From NCBI GenBank assembly GCA_009843525.1, contig VYDH01000010.1, positions 1 through 63,396 on the forward strand: 63,396 nucleotides of DNA. The letters are read 5' to 3'. Positions within the stretch are counted from its first letter, which is position 1, and each line of letters begins with the position of its first letter. Made by a program: the position numbers and the translations under genes. The notes under the pieces are model-generated. The model was given only the letters and a program-made list of their open reading frames with translations, made no database searches and was not told the DNA's origin. This DNA is from Acidimicrobiales bacterium (lineage in GTDB: Bacteria > Actinomycetota > Acidimicrobiia > Acidimicrobiales > Poriferisodalaceae). Of this stretch, positions 44,360 through 52,289 are shown piece by piece.

Positions 44360-46096
44360 CTAGTGAGTTCGCTCGACCTCGACGGTCACGATGTCGATGC
44401 CCGAGTACTTCCGGTGGCGCACCGTCGACGCGAAGTGACGCAGCAGGCGGAGCGAAATCGTGTGCTCTTCGGAGGCAGGGGCGCGTTCGCTCACAAACGT
44501 GAGCCGATCTTCGAGATTCTGCGCATCCGCTGAGGTGCGCAGCTGCAGCTCGATGCTGGTCACCGAGGGCCGCGCGATGACGACCAGCCGTGACGGAGAC
44601 TGGTCCTCGCCGGGCTCGCTTTCCTCCATGAGGCTCAGCAGCGATTCCTCGCCCACGAGCCTGAGCCGGTTCGCCGCGGCCTCGTCCCAGCCTGAGTCCT
44701 CCGCGATGTCGGCCAGGAACTTGTCGACCTGCTGCAGCGCCTCGGCATTCAATGCCGTCTCGAGACTGCGCCTTCGACCGCTTGACTCGAGGTAGGCGGT
44801 CAGCAAGATCGCGATCAGCGTGCCGACCATCATGCCGTTGCTGAGCAGCGTCCCCCAGGCGCCGCCGATGACGGTGCCGATCACATCAGAGCCTTGCAGT
44901 CCTACGCCGACCGCGACGGCGACTCCGATCACCACGGCTTTCTGGGGTCGGAGGCCGTCCTGCAGCACGGAGCGGAGCCCCTCCACGAACAGCAGCCCCA
45001 TGGTGATGAGCAGGTAGCCCGAAGCCACCGCACTGGGAACGGTCAGCAGGACGGCGGTCAGTTTCGGTGTGAGCACCAGAGCGATGAGGATGGCACCGAT
45101 GCAATACCCGACCCTGCGAGAGGCCACCCCGGTGAACTGTGCGAAGGAGATCGACGTTGCATCCATGGTGCCGATGGACAGCGTTCCTGCCAGCCCGCCG
45201 ACGAGCGAGCCCACGCCGACGGTGTTGACCGTGCCCTGCACGAGGCGGTAGTCGGCCGCGCCTGGGTTCCGCAGTGACACCCGCTGGATCACGACGCCGG
45301 TGGTCATCGCCTTGATGGTGACGGCCAGCGAGACGACCATAAACAGCGGCAGCAGCGCCCAGAAGTCGGTCCCTGGGGTCAGGTCGAGCCCGGGGAACTC
45401 GGGCTGCGGCACCGCAAGCCAAGCAGCACTGCCGACGCCTGCTGGGTCATACAGCCCGAACAGGCCGGCAGCAATGGCCGCAGCGACGATTGCGATGATC
45501 GGCGACCACAGCCGGAGAAGCCCTTTGGCACGCAATGCCAGCATCGCCGCAACCAGAACTGCGATAAGCGCGACGACAGGCGCCGCGATGGCCGGGGCGT
45601 CCGGGGAGGTCGTGCCGATGCGCTCGACGACAACCTGCATGACCCCGATCGCGATCAGCATGATGACCACACCCGAAACCGTGGGCGTGATGATCCGGCT
45701 CAGGCGATGTAGCCACTTGGCCAGTGCGATCTGAAACAAAGCGGTCACGACAACCAGGGACGCCAGCGTCTGCGGTCCGGCACTGTTCACCGCCAGGATC
45801 GCAACAGCCAAGTAGCTCGGCGAGGTGGCCATCAGCACGTTGTGACCCCCGCCGAGCGGTCCCAGACGGGCGGCTGAGATCAGGGTCGCGATGCCGCAGA
45901 CGAGGATCGCCGCCATCACCGACCAGGTGGCCTGGCGGGCGCTGAGACTCGTCGACTGCACGAATAGCGACATGGTCAACACAGTCGGAGCCAAGGCGAT
46001 CACGACGCCTTGGATGCCCATTCCCAACGACAGCGCTATGGAGCACTTCTCGTCCGGTTCGTAGGTGATGCCCTCGCCCGGCGCTACTGCGGCCAC
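44360..46096 (-). CDS. NCS2-type xanthine/uracil permease with C-terminal RsbW-like domain
   Basis: 578 residues. Residues 1-445 are a 12-14 span NCS2/SLC23 permease: CSIALSLGMGIQGVVIALAPTVL, GGGHNVLMATSPSYL, ITPTVSGVVIMLIAIGVM and LSIGTMDATSISFAQFTGVASRRVGY, the last matching the substrate region. The tail (449-578) looks like a histidine-kinase-like ATPase of the anti-sigma RsbW kind: a helix ending RLRLVGEESLLSLMEES and an end SLRLLRHFASTVRHRKYSGIDIVTVEV. Its N-box Asn and G-box glycines are not conserved, so it is probably non-catalytic. GTG start 17 nt after the alpha/beta-hydrolase gene; same strand. Confidence 0.82.
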   Translation of the reverse strand: MAAVAPGEGITYEPDEKCSIALSLGMGIQGVVIALAPTVLTMSLFVQSTSLSARQATWSVMAAILVCGIATLISAARLGPLGGGHNVLMATSPSYLAVAILAVNSAGPQTLASLVVVTALFQIALAKWLHRLSRIITPTVSGVVIMLIAIGVMQVVVERIGTTSPDAPAIAAPVVALIAVLVAAMLALRAKGLLRLWSPIIAIVAAAIAAGLFGLYDPAGVGSAAWLAVPQPEFPGLDLTPGTDFWALLPLFMVVSLAVTIKAMTTGVVIQRVSLRNPGAADYRLVQGTVNTVGVGSLVGGLAGTLSIGTMDATSISFAQFTGVASRRVGYCIGAILIALVLTPKLTAVLLTVPSAVASGYLLITMGLLFVEGLRSVLQDGLRPQKAVVIGVAVAVGVGLQGSDVIGTVIGGAWGTLLSNGMMVGTLIAILLTAYLESSGRRRSLETALNAEALQQVDKFLADIAEDSGWDEAAANRLRLVGEESLLSLMEESEPGEDQSPSRLVVIARPSVTSIELQLRTSADAQNLEDRLTFVSERAPASEEHTISLRLLRHFASTVRHRKYSGIDIVTVEVERTH

Positions 46097-46113
46097 GGAG
46101 ATCTGGTCGTCTG

Positions 46114-47187
46114 CTACACCGAGTAGGCGAAGTCGCGCAGGGCTGCGGCCGTTGCCGCGTACACCTCGGGCATCGCGCCACGGAAGATCACGTCGCCTGC
46201 ATGGCAGGTGCCGTTGACCGTGCGGGCCTGCACGCTGTTGCCCGCCGCCGCCAGCTTGCGGTAGTAGGCGAGCCCCTCATCGCGCAGCGGGTCGAGCTCG
46301 TTCACCGAGATGACGTGCGGCGGCAGCCCGGTCAGTTCATCCACGCTGGCGTGGAGCGGCCACGCCAGCGGGTTTGTCCGGTCCTGCCCGCCCATGTCGT
46401 ACACCTTGGCGATGCCGCCCATGTTCTCGCAGTCCAGGAAGTACTGGTTGTTCTCATGCAGGGACGGCAGGTCGGCGGGCGGGTCCGCGTACATGCCCGA
46501 GATGTACGGGCACTGCGCGAACACACCGTCGATGAGGTCGAGATAGCCGTCGCGCTTCGCCTTCAACGTTGTGGCAAGGGTCAGGTTCCCGCCGCCCGAT
46601 TCGCCCGAGACGGTGATGGTCGACACGCCCAGGGCGTCCTTGTTGGCCGCGACCCATTGCAGGCCCGACGCGCAGTCGTTGAGACCGGCAGGGAACGGGT
46701 GGTTGCCCAGCTCGCCGCCGCCGTTGCGGAACTCGACGCCGATCGCCACCAGCCCGAGCGCCGCCAGCTCGTCGCGCCAGCGGACATAGGAGAGTCCCGA
46801 TGCTTTCAGCAGCACCATGCCGCCGCCATGGATGTGGTACACGCACGGCTGCGGGTCTGCAGCGTCGGATTGCTGGTGGATGTAGAGGTTGATGTCGTTG
46901 CCGTCGGCACCGCGAATCACCTCGGTGCGCGACTCCACGCCCTCGACAGGCGGCAAGCTTCCGAAGAGGGCGTCGAAGAGCATCTCGAAGCCGGGCTCAG
47001 CCTCGTTGACCCAGGCGTACAGATCCTCCATCGACGTCTCTGCCGTCGCAGGCGACGGCTCGCCGTGGCCGCCCATGCCGACCATTTCCAGCACCGCGAT
47101 CATGCGAGGGTCGGCCCGTGGATCGTCGGCGATGGTCATGTCCGGATCGCCCAGCCGTCCGGGCCGGTGTACGTCTGCTGCAGCCAT
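46114..47187 (-). CDS. Alpha/beta hydrolase, hormone-sensitive lipase family
   Basis: 357 residues. The HSL oxyanion motif is YHIHGGGMVLL, the nucleophile elbow is SGESGGGNLTLAT, the acid is in ISVNELDPLRDEG and the catalytic His is in GTCHAGDVIF. An N-terminal ~90-residue cap precedes the fold. No signal peptide is present. HSL-type enzymes hydrolyse small acyl esters. The start at 47187 is preceded by GGAAGGA. The gene is upstream of the NCS2 permease and probably shares its transcript. Confidence 0.88.
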   Translation of the reverse strand: MAAADVHRPGRLGDPDMTIADDPRADPRMIAVLEMVGMGGHGEPSPATAETSMEDLYAWVNEAEPGFEMLFDALFGSLPPVEGVESRTEVIRGADGNDINLYIHQQSDAADPQPCVYHIHGGGMVLLKASGLSYVRWRDELAALGLVAIGVEFRNGGGELGNHPFPAGLNDCASGLQWVAANKDALGVSTITVSGESGGGNLTLATTLKAKRDGYLDLIDGVFAQCPYISGMYADPPADLPSLHENNQYFLDCENMGGIAKVYDMGGQDRTNPLAWPLHASVDELTGLPPHVISVNELDPLRDEGLAYYRKLAAAGNSVQARTVNGTCHAGDVIFRGAMPEVYAATAAALRDFAYSV

Positions 47188-47338
47188 GCTGATTCCTTCC
47201 GTCCGCCGGAGGCTTTCCTGCCGTCCCGTCGCGCCGCCGACAGTAGCCCCGCCGCGCGACACCGGGAGAAGGGCGCTCGAATCCCAGGCGGCTGCCGTCG
47301 GCCGGCGAGCGCAGACGCAGTGATGTAGTCGTTCTTAT

Positions 47339-47344
47339 TACTAT
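47339..47344 (+). promoter_or_regulatory. Putative -10 box (TACTAT), leaderless
   Basis: TACTAT in an unusually AT-rich stretch ends 6 nt before the ATG at 47351; a start point 7 nt downstream would be the A of the ATG. Confidence 0.5.
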
Positions 47345-47350
47345 GACCGA

Positions 47351-48346
47351 ATGGCCGATCATCCTTTCGACAACGAGTTCGTCATCACCAGCGCGCAGAA
47401 GGAGCAGTTCTCGCGCGACGGCTTCGTCAAGCTCGAAGGATTCCTGAATGACAGCGTGGTCGCCATGCTGCTCGATCAGGTCGACGCCGAATCGGGCAGC
47501 GGCACCAGCAACGCTTCCCCGCCCCAGCCGGGCCGCCGGTTCAGCAACATGCAGCACTTCCTGGCGGCCGCCAAGAAGGAGGTCTTCGGACTGATCCAGC
47601 GCCCCTACTTCCAACAGGCCTTGACCGGTGTGACGGGGCGCGACCTCTTTCTCACCTACGACTTGTCCTTCGAAATCGAAAAGAGCGTTGACAAGGGGCT
47701 GCCGTGGCATGCCGGCGTGTCGACGTTCGGGCTCCACTACGCCGAGGACTTCGGGTGCACGCTCTGGGCGCCGCTGCACCCCATCGATTCGAGCGGACAG
47801 CGCGGCGGCATCGCCTGCGTTCCCCTCCATGTGCTGTCGGCCGAATTCGTCCACACGACGGACTTGGCGCTCGTCGAGGTGATCAGGGCCAGGGAGCGCG
47901 CCGGGAGCAGGACGAGCCCCCAGGAATATCGCGATCTCAGGAACGAGATACTCAACTCCCCGGTGATGGACGAGATCTGCGATGTCCACATGGTCGAGTA
48001 CGACTTCGAGCCCGGCGATGCGCTCCTGTTCACCAAGAACGTCGTTCACCGCAGCATCGTGCTGGGCGAAGGAGAACTCCCGCGTCGCGCTGCGTATGCC
48101 ATGCGCTTCATCGACGCGACGTCGCGCTACGACCTGAATCGGGCGCGGACCCTCCACTTTCCCAGCGTGCAGTACGGCGAGGGTCTCTTCCCCTACCGGC
48201 AGATCACCAGCGACTACGTCGAGATCGCCGAGGCGGGGGCGAAGGACGGCGACCTTGTCTCGCAGTGCGCCTACTTCAGCGACCGCGACCAAAGGACGGT
48301 GTCGAGAACACCGGAGCTGATCGCCGACTCGGCACCCAGCCCCTGA
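47351..48346 (+). CDS. PhyH-like Fe(II)/2OG enzyme with H-x-G active site (halogenase candidate)
   Basis: 331 residues of the phytanoyl-CoA dioxygenase fold. The first iron ligand H120 is in PWHAGVSTFGLHY; in hydroxylases this reads H-x-D, but here position 122 is Gly. The distal H233 (TKNVVHRSIV) and a 2OG-binding Arg region (RRAAYAMRF) are present, so iron and cosubstrate binding look intact. Loss of the carboxylate ligand with an H-x-G/A triad is the mark of Fe/2OG halogenases, where chloride fills the site. An inactive or otherwise specialised PhyH protein is the alternative. It is transcribed alone, probably leaderless. Confidence 0.8.
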   Translation: MADHPFDNEFVITSAQKEQFSRDGFVKLEGFLNDSVVAMLLDQVDAESGSGTSNASPPQPGRRFSNMQHFLAAAKKEVFGLIQRPYFQQALTGVTGRDLFLTYDLSFEIEKSVDKGLPWHAGVSTFGLHYAEDFGCTLWAPLHPIDSSGQRGGIACVPLHVLSAEFVHTTDLALVEVIRARERAGSRTSPQEYRDLRNEILNSPVMDEICDVHMVEYDFEPGDALLFTKNVVHRSIVLGEGELPRRAAYAMRFIDATSRYDLNRARTLHFPSVQYGEGLFPYRQITSDYVEIAEAGAKDGDLVSQCAYFSDRDQRTVSRTPELIADSAPSP

Positions 48347-48355
48347 CGATCTTGG

Positions 48356-50017
48356 CTACTCGGGTTCGGCCAACGGGGGAGGCAGGTCGCGATCCGGTTC
48401 GTCGACGAGCAGGCGCCGGGTGACGTGCTGGGCTTCGTCGAGCGATCCGACCAGATGCTCGGACGGGATGCGACGGAGTGCATTCAGCGACGTGAGCGTG
48501 GCAGCGGGCGCGCCGTCAAGTGCCAGCACGATGCAGTGGACTTGGTTTTCTGTCGCCGTGTCGATGAGCTGTTCGATGACCAGAGCGGCGCTGTCGTCGA
48601 TGTGCTCGGTTTCGGAGAAGTCCAGAATCACCACCTGGTGGCCCACGATGTCGTCGCCGATGGTGCGAATGAGCTTGCTCGAGGAAGCCACAGTGAAGCT
48701 GCCGCGCAGCTTCACAATGCCCGTGCGAGCCGAATACGGGCTGATGCCGTAGGACTCTGCGCTGTGCTCGTGCAGGAAGATCTGGTCGAGCAGGGGCACC
48801 GAGACAACGCTGTCGAGCTGGAGGCGCTCGAACTGGCGGGCGCCGATCATGCCCGCCACGATCAATCCCACGGCCACGGCCGTCACCAGGTCCACGAAGA
48901 TCGTGATGCCGAGCGTCGTCAGCATGATCAGCAGGTGCTCGCGCTGCACACGCCGAAGCCGCGCCAAGAACCGCCAGTCGATGAGCTGCCAGCCGGTCAC
49001 GGCCAGTATTCCTGCCAGCGCGGCGTGCGGCACGTAGGCGAGCAGCGGCGCCAATCCCAGCACGAGCACCAGGAGCGTGAGCGAGCGGACGATGGGCGAG
49101 ATCGGGGTACGGGCGCCCATCCGCCACGCCAGGATCGACGAGAGGAAGGTCGGGCTCCCCGGCAAGCCGCCGATGAGGCCGGACGCGACATTGCCGATGC
49201 CGGTGCCGAGCAAACCCTTGTCGGGGTCGAGCTGAGTGCGGGTCTGTGCATCCACTGCCAAGGCACCCAGCAGGCCCCGCACCGTGCTGAGCAGGGCAAT
49301 GGTCAGCGCCGGCACCACGGCGCCTGCCAAAAAGCTCAGCGAGAGCTCGGGGCGCTGCAGGTCGGGCAGGGAGCGCGGGATGCCTTCGAGCGTCGGCACG
49401 TCGCTCAGCCCGACGATGTTCAGGAGGGTGCCGGCCAGCAGCGCTGCAACCATGGCGGGCAGGAACCTGCGCAGTCGCTTGGGCCACAGCAACGAGACGG
49501 CCAGCGCAACCAAGCCGATGATCAACGCGCCCGTATTCAGCGCTTCCAGCGCGTCAGGCCACTTCTGGATTGCGTTCAGGGGCTTGGTGATCTTGACCGG
49601 CTCGCCCATGAACGTGTTGACCATGGAGAGCACCATCATCACGCCGATGCCCGACGTGAATCCGGCGATCACCGAATACGGCGTATAGGTGACATAGCTG
49701 CCGATGCGCAGCACGCTCAAGACGAGCTGGATGACTCCGGCCAGGATCACCACCGTGAACGCTTCCGCGGGAGTCTCGGCGTGCGTGGCCACGACCGCGG
49801 CCATGGCCACCGCCAAGACGGCGCTCACTGATCCCATCTGTGGCCGAGATCGCTCGAAGATCCCGACGAAGAGGCCCACGGCGAGCGCGCCGTAGATGCC
49901 GCTCGCAGCCCCGAGCCCCGACACGACGCCGAACGTCGCGGCGGGCGTGATGGAAACTGCCGCCGCGGTGACACCGCCCGAGACGTCCCCACGGAGTGTG
50001 TGAAGGTCGTAGCTCAT
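48356..50017 (-). CDS. SulP family anion transporter with STAS domain
   Basis: 553 residues. The SulP membrane domain (1-400) includes YGALAVGLFVGIFERSRPQMGSVSAVLAV, TYTPYSVIAGFTSGIGVMM and GLLGTGIGNVASGLIGGLPGSPTF. The C-terminal STAS domain (about 425-535) has GIVKLRGSFTVASSSKLIRTI and LDFSETEHIDDSAALVIEQL, keeping the Asp-Asp-Ser that marks the phospho-acceptor loop of anti-anti-sigma proteins. SulP members carry sulfate, bicarbonate or other anions; the anion is not predictable here. It lies 94 nt after the carboxylase alpha gene on the same strand; bicarbonate would suit that neighbour but is conjecture. Confidence 0.9.
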   Translation of the reverse strand: MSYDLHTLRGDVSGGVTAAAVSITPAATFGVVSGLGAASGIYGALAVGLFVGIFERSRPQMGSVSAVLAVAMAAVVATHAETPAEAFTVVILAGVIQLVLSVLRIGSYVTYTPYSVIAGFTSGIGVMMVLSMVNTFMGEPVKITKPLNAIQKWPDALEALNTGALIIGLVALAVSLLWPKRLRRFLPAMVAALLAGTLLNIVGLSDVPTLEGIPRSLPDLQRPELSLSFLAGAVVPALTIALLSTVRGLLGALAVDAQTRTQLDPDKGLLGTGIGNVASGLIGGLPGSPTFLSSILAWRMGARTPISPIVRSLTLLVLVLGLAPLLAYVPHAALAGILAVTGWQLIDWRFLARLRRVQREHLLIMLTTLGITIFVDLVTAVAVGLIVAGMIGARQFERLQLDSVVSVPLLDQIFLHEHSAESYGISPYSARTGIVKLRGSFTVASSSKLIRTIGDDIVGHQVVILDFSETEHIDDSAALVIEQLIDTATENQVHCIVLALDGAPAATLTSLNALRRIPSEHLVGSLDEAQHVTRRLLVDEPDRDLPPPLAEPE

Positions 50018-50111
50018 AGGAGAGAAGCCGGAATCCCTCGTTCGAGGATCCGATAGCCGACGCTATTGCACCGCGGTCATCGACACCGAGGTCAGATCGC
50101 CAGCCAGATTG

Positions 50112-52277
50112 CTACTGGGCGGCCGTGATGACAACAAGCAGCTCGCCGTTGTCGACCTGGTCGCCGACGTGGGCCCGAACTTCGGCCACCTCGCCGTCCG
50201 TGGGTGCGGTGATCTGATGTTCCATCTTCATGGCCTCCATCAGCACCAGCACCTGGCCGACGGCCACCCGGTCGCCGGGCTGCACATCGACCATCAGCAC
50301 TTTGCCGGGCATCGGAGCGACCAAGCCGCCTTCGACTGCCTCGGCATCGGGATCGGGGAATCGGGACCGTTCCCGCAGGGTCGCTGAACCCGTGAGCGGC
50401 CCGGTCACGTACCAGTTGTGGCCGCGCCTGCTGACCTGCCAGGTGCCCCGCATGCTGCCTGTCTCGACATCGAGCTCCGCGTCGAACTTCTCAGCGGGCG
50501 GTGCGTCGGTTGCCCCGCCGCCAGCGTCGATTCGGATGTGGTCGTCGGCGATGGCGTGGATCTGGATCGAGTGGGGCCGAACGACGAACTCGCTCGCCTC
50601 TGGCAGAACGCCGTCGTCGCTGTCGTCAGGAGGGGCGTACGGCGCGTCCGCCCGCAGCGGGGCGACTCGAAGCCGGTAGCTGCCGTCTCGTTGCCGCCGG
50701 TAGGTCACGCTCACATCCGCATCGCCTGCGGACGGATCGAGCGCTGTCAGCGGCAGCACCTCGTCGGGCATCACGCTGTTTCGGTAACCGGAGCTCATGA
50801 AGCTCAGTGCGGTCGCCTGAGACCGATTGCGAGCCTGCGATACCAGCGCCACTGCCGATGCCGCAGCGTGAAGGAACTGGCCTCGGTAGGGCGGCGATGC
50901 GCTCGCGAGCCCGGTTCGCTCGATGAAATCCGTCGTGGTGTCGCCGGCCAAGAACTCATCGCTGCGCAGCGCCGCCGACAGGAAGTCACGATTGGTGACC
51001 ACGCCGCCCAATCGTGTGCGGTCGAGCGCTGACGCCAGTCCGAGCGCTGCTTCCGTGCGCGTGGGCGCCGCCATGACCACCTTGGCCAGCATCGGGTCGA
51101 ACTCGGTGCCGACCACCGACCCCACCTCGATACCGGAATCGAAACGCGCCTGCGGATCGCGCGCCGGCGCCCACAATTCGACCGTGCCGGTGGCGGGCAG
51201 GAAACCGCTGGCGGGATCCTCCGCGTACAGGCGAGCTTCGGTGGCATGCCCGCGGATGGTCAGATCGTCCTGGCCATAGCCCAGCGGCTCTCCGGCAGCG
51301 ACGCGGATCTGCTCCCGGACCAGGTCGAGGCCCGTGATCTCCTCGGTGACCGGATGCTCGACTTGCAGACGAGTGTTGACCTCGAGGAACCAGAACTCGG
51401 CGTCGTCGCCGCTGCCCTCGAGCAGGAACTCGACGGTGCCAGCCGAGTGGTAGCCGATAGTGCGAACGGCCGCGACGGCCGCGGCGCCCATGCGGTCGCG
51501 CAGAGCAGGAGTCACGGCGGGAGACGGTGCCTCCTCGATGACCTTCTGATGGCGCCGCTGGATGGAGCATTCCCGCTCGAAACAGTGCACGAGGTTGCCG
51601 TGAGTGTCACCGAGCACCTGGATCTCTACGTGGCGCGGCGCAGGCAGGTAGCGCTCCAAGAACACCGTGTCGTCGCCGAATGCGCCGGCGGCCTCGCGCC
51701 GGGCAGCTGCGACAGCGTCGGCGAGGGTGTCGGCGGCGTCGACGATGCGCATGCCTTTGCCGCCGCCGCCCGCCGATGCCTTGACCAGCAGGGGGTAGCC
51801 GACCTCGGCGCCGGCGGCAGTCAGATCATCGCCCGACATCGAGTCAGCCACCGGCACCGACGGCAGCGTCGGCACGCCGGCAGCGGTCATCGATTCCTTG
51901 GCGGCCAGCTTGTCGCCCATGGCCGCAATGGCCGTCGGCGCAGGCCCCACCCAGATCAGCCCGGCGTCGATCACCGCCTGGGCGAATTCGGCGTTCTCTG
52001 ACAGGAAGCCGTAGCCCGGGTGCACGGCATCTGCGGCACTGTTCTCGGCCGCGGCGATCACCTTGTCGATCGACAGATATGAATCGACCGCCGTGCGGCC
52101 GCCGAGCGGCACGGACAGGTCGGCGTCGGTAACGAACGGTGCCTCGGCGTCACCGTCGGCATAGACGGCAACTGTGGAGATGCCCATCGAATGTGCAGTG
52201 CGGAACACCCGGCGGGCGATCTCGCCGCGGTTGGCCACGAGCAGGCGCCGGATCGGTCGAAGCTCAGAATCGGTCAT
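50112..52277 (-). CDS. Acyl-CoA carboxylase alpha subunit (biotin carboxylase + BCCP)
   Basis: 721 residues joining biotin carboxylase (1-450), a beta-rich spacer and a biotin carrier. LLVANRGEIARRVFRTA opens the protein, the ATP-grasp glycine loop is VKASAGGGGKGMRIV, the catalytic block is WFLEVNTRLQVEHPVTE and the biotinyl lysine is K684 in EAMKMEH. It carboxylates biotin with bicarbonate and ATP and passes the group to the beta subunit. The domain order matches acetyl/propionyl/3-methylcrotonyl-CoA carboxylases; it starts 12 nt after the beta gene. Confidence 0.93.
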   Translation of the reverse strand: MTDSELRPIRRLLVANRGEIARRVFRTAHSMGISTVAVYADGDAEAPFVTDADLSVPLGGRTAVDSYLSIDKVIAAAENSAADAVHPGYGFLSENAEFAQAVIDAGLIWVGPAPTAIAAMGDKLAAKESMTAAGVPTLPSVPVADSMSGDDLTAAGAEVGYPLLVKASAGGGGKGMRIVDAADTLADAVAAARREAAGAFGDDTVFLERYLPAPRHVEIQVLGDTHGNLVHCFERECSIQRRHQKVIEEAPSPAVTPALRDRMGAAAVAAVRTIGYHSAGTVEFLLEGSGDDAEFWFLEVNTRLQVEHPVTEEITGLDLVREQIRVAAGEPLGYGQDDLTIRGHATEARLYAEDPASGFLPATGTVELWAPARDPQARFDSGIEVGSVVGTEFDPMLAKVVMAAPTRTEAALGLASALDRTRLGGVVTNRDFLSAALRSDEFLAGDTTTDFIERTGLASASPPYRGQFLHAAASAVALVSQARNRSQATALSFMSSGYRNSVMPDEVLPLTALDPSAGDADVSVTYRRQRDGSYRLRVAPLRADAPYAPPDDSDDGVLPEASEFVVRPHSIQIHAIADDHIRIDAGGGATDAPPAEKFDAELDVETGSMRGTWQVSRRGHNWYVTGPLTGSATLRERSRFPDPDAEAVEGGLVAPMPGKVLMVDVQPGDRVAVGQVLVLMEAMKMEHQITAPTDGEVAEVRAHVGDQVDNGELLVVITAAQ

Positions 52278-52289
52278 TCCCAGTGGCCC

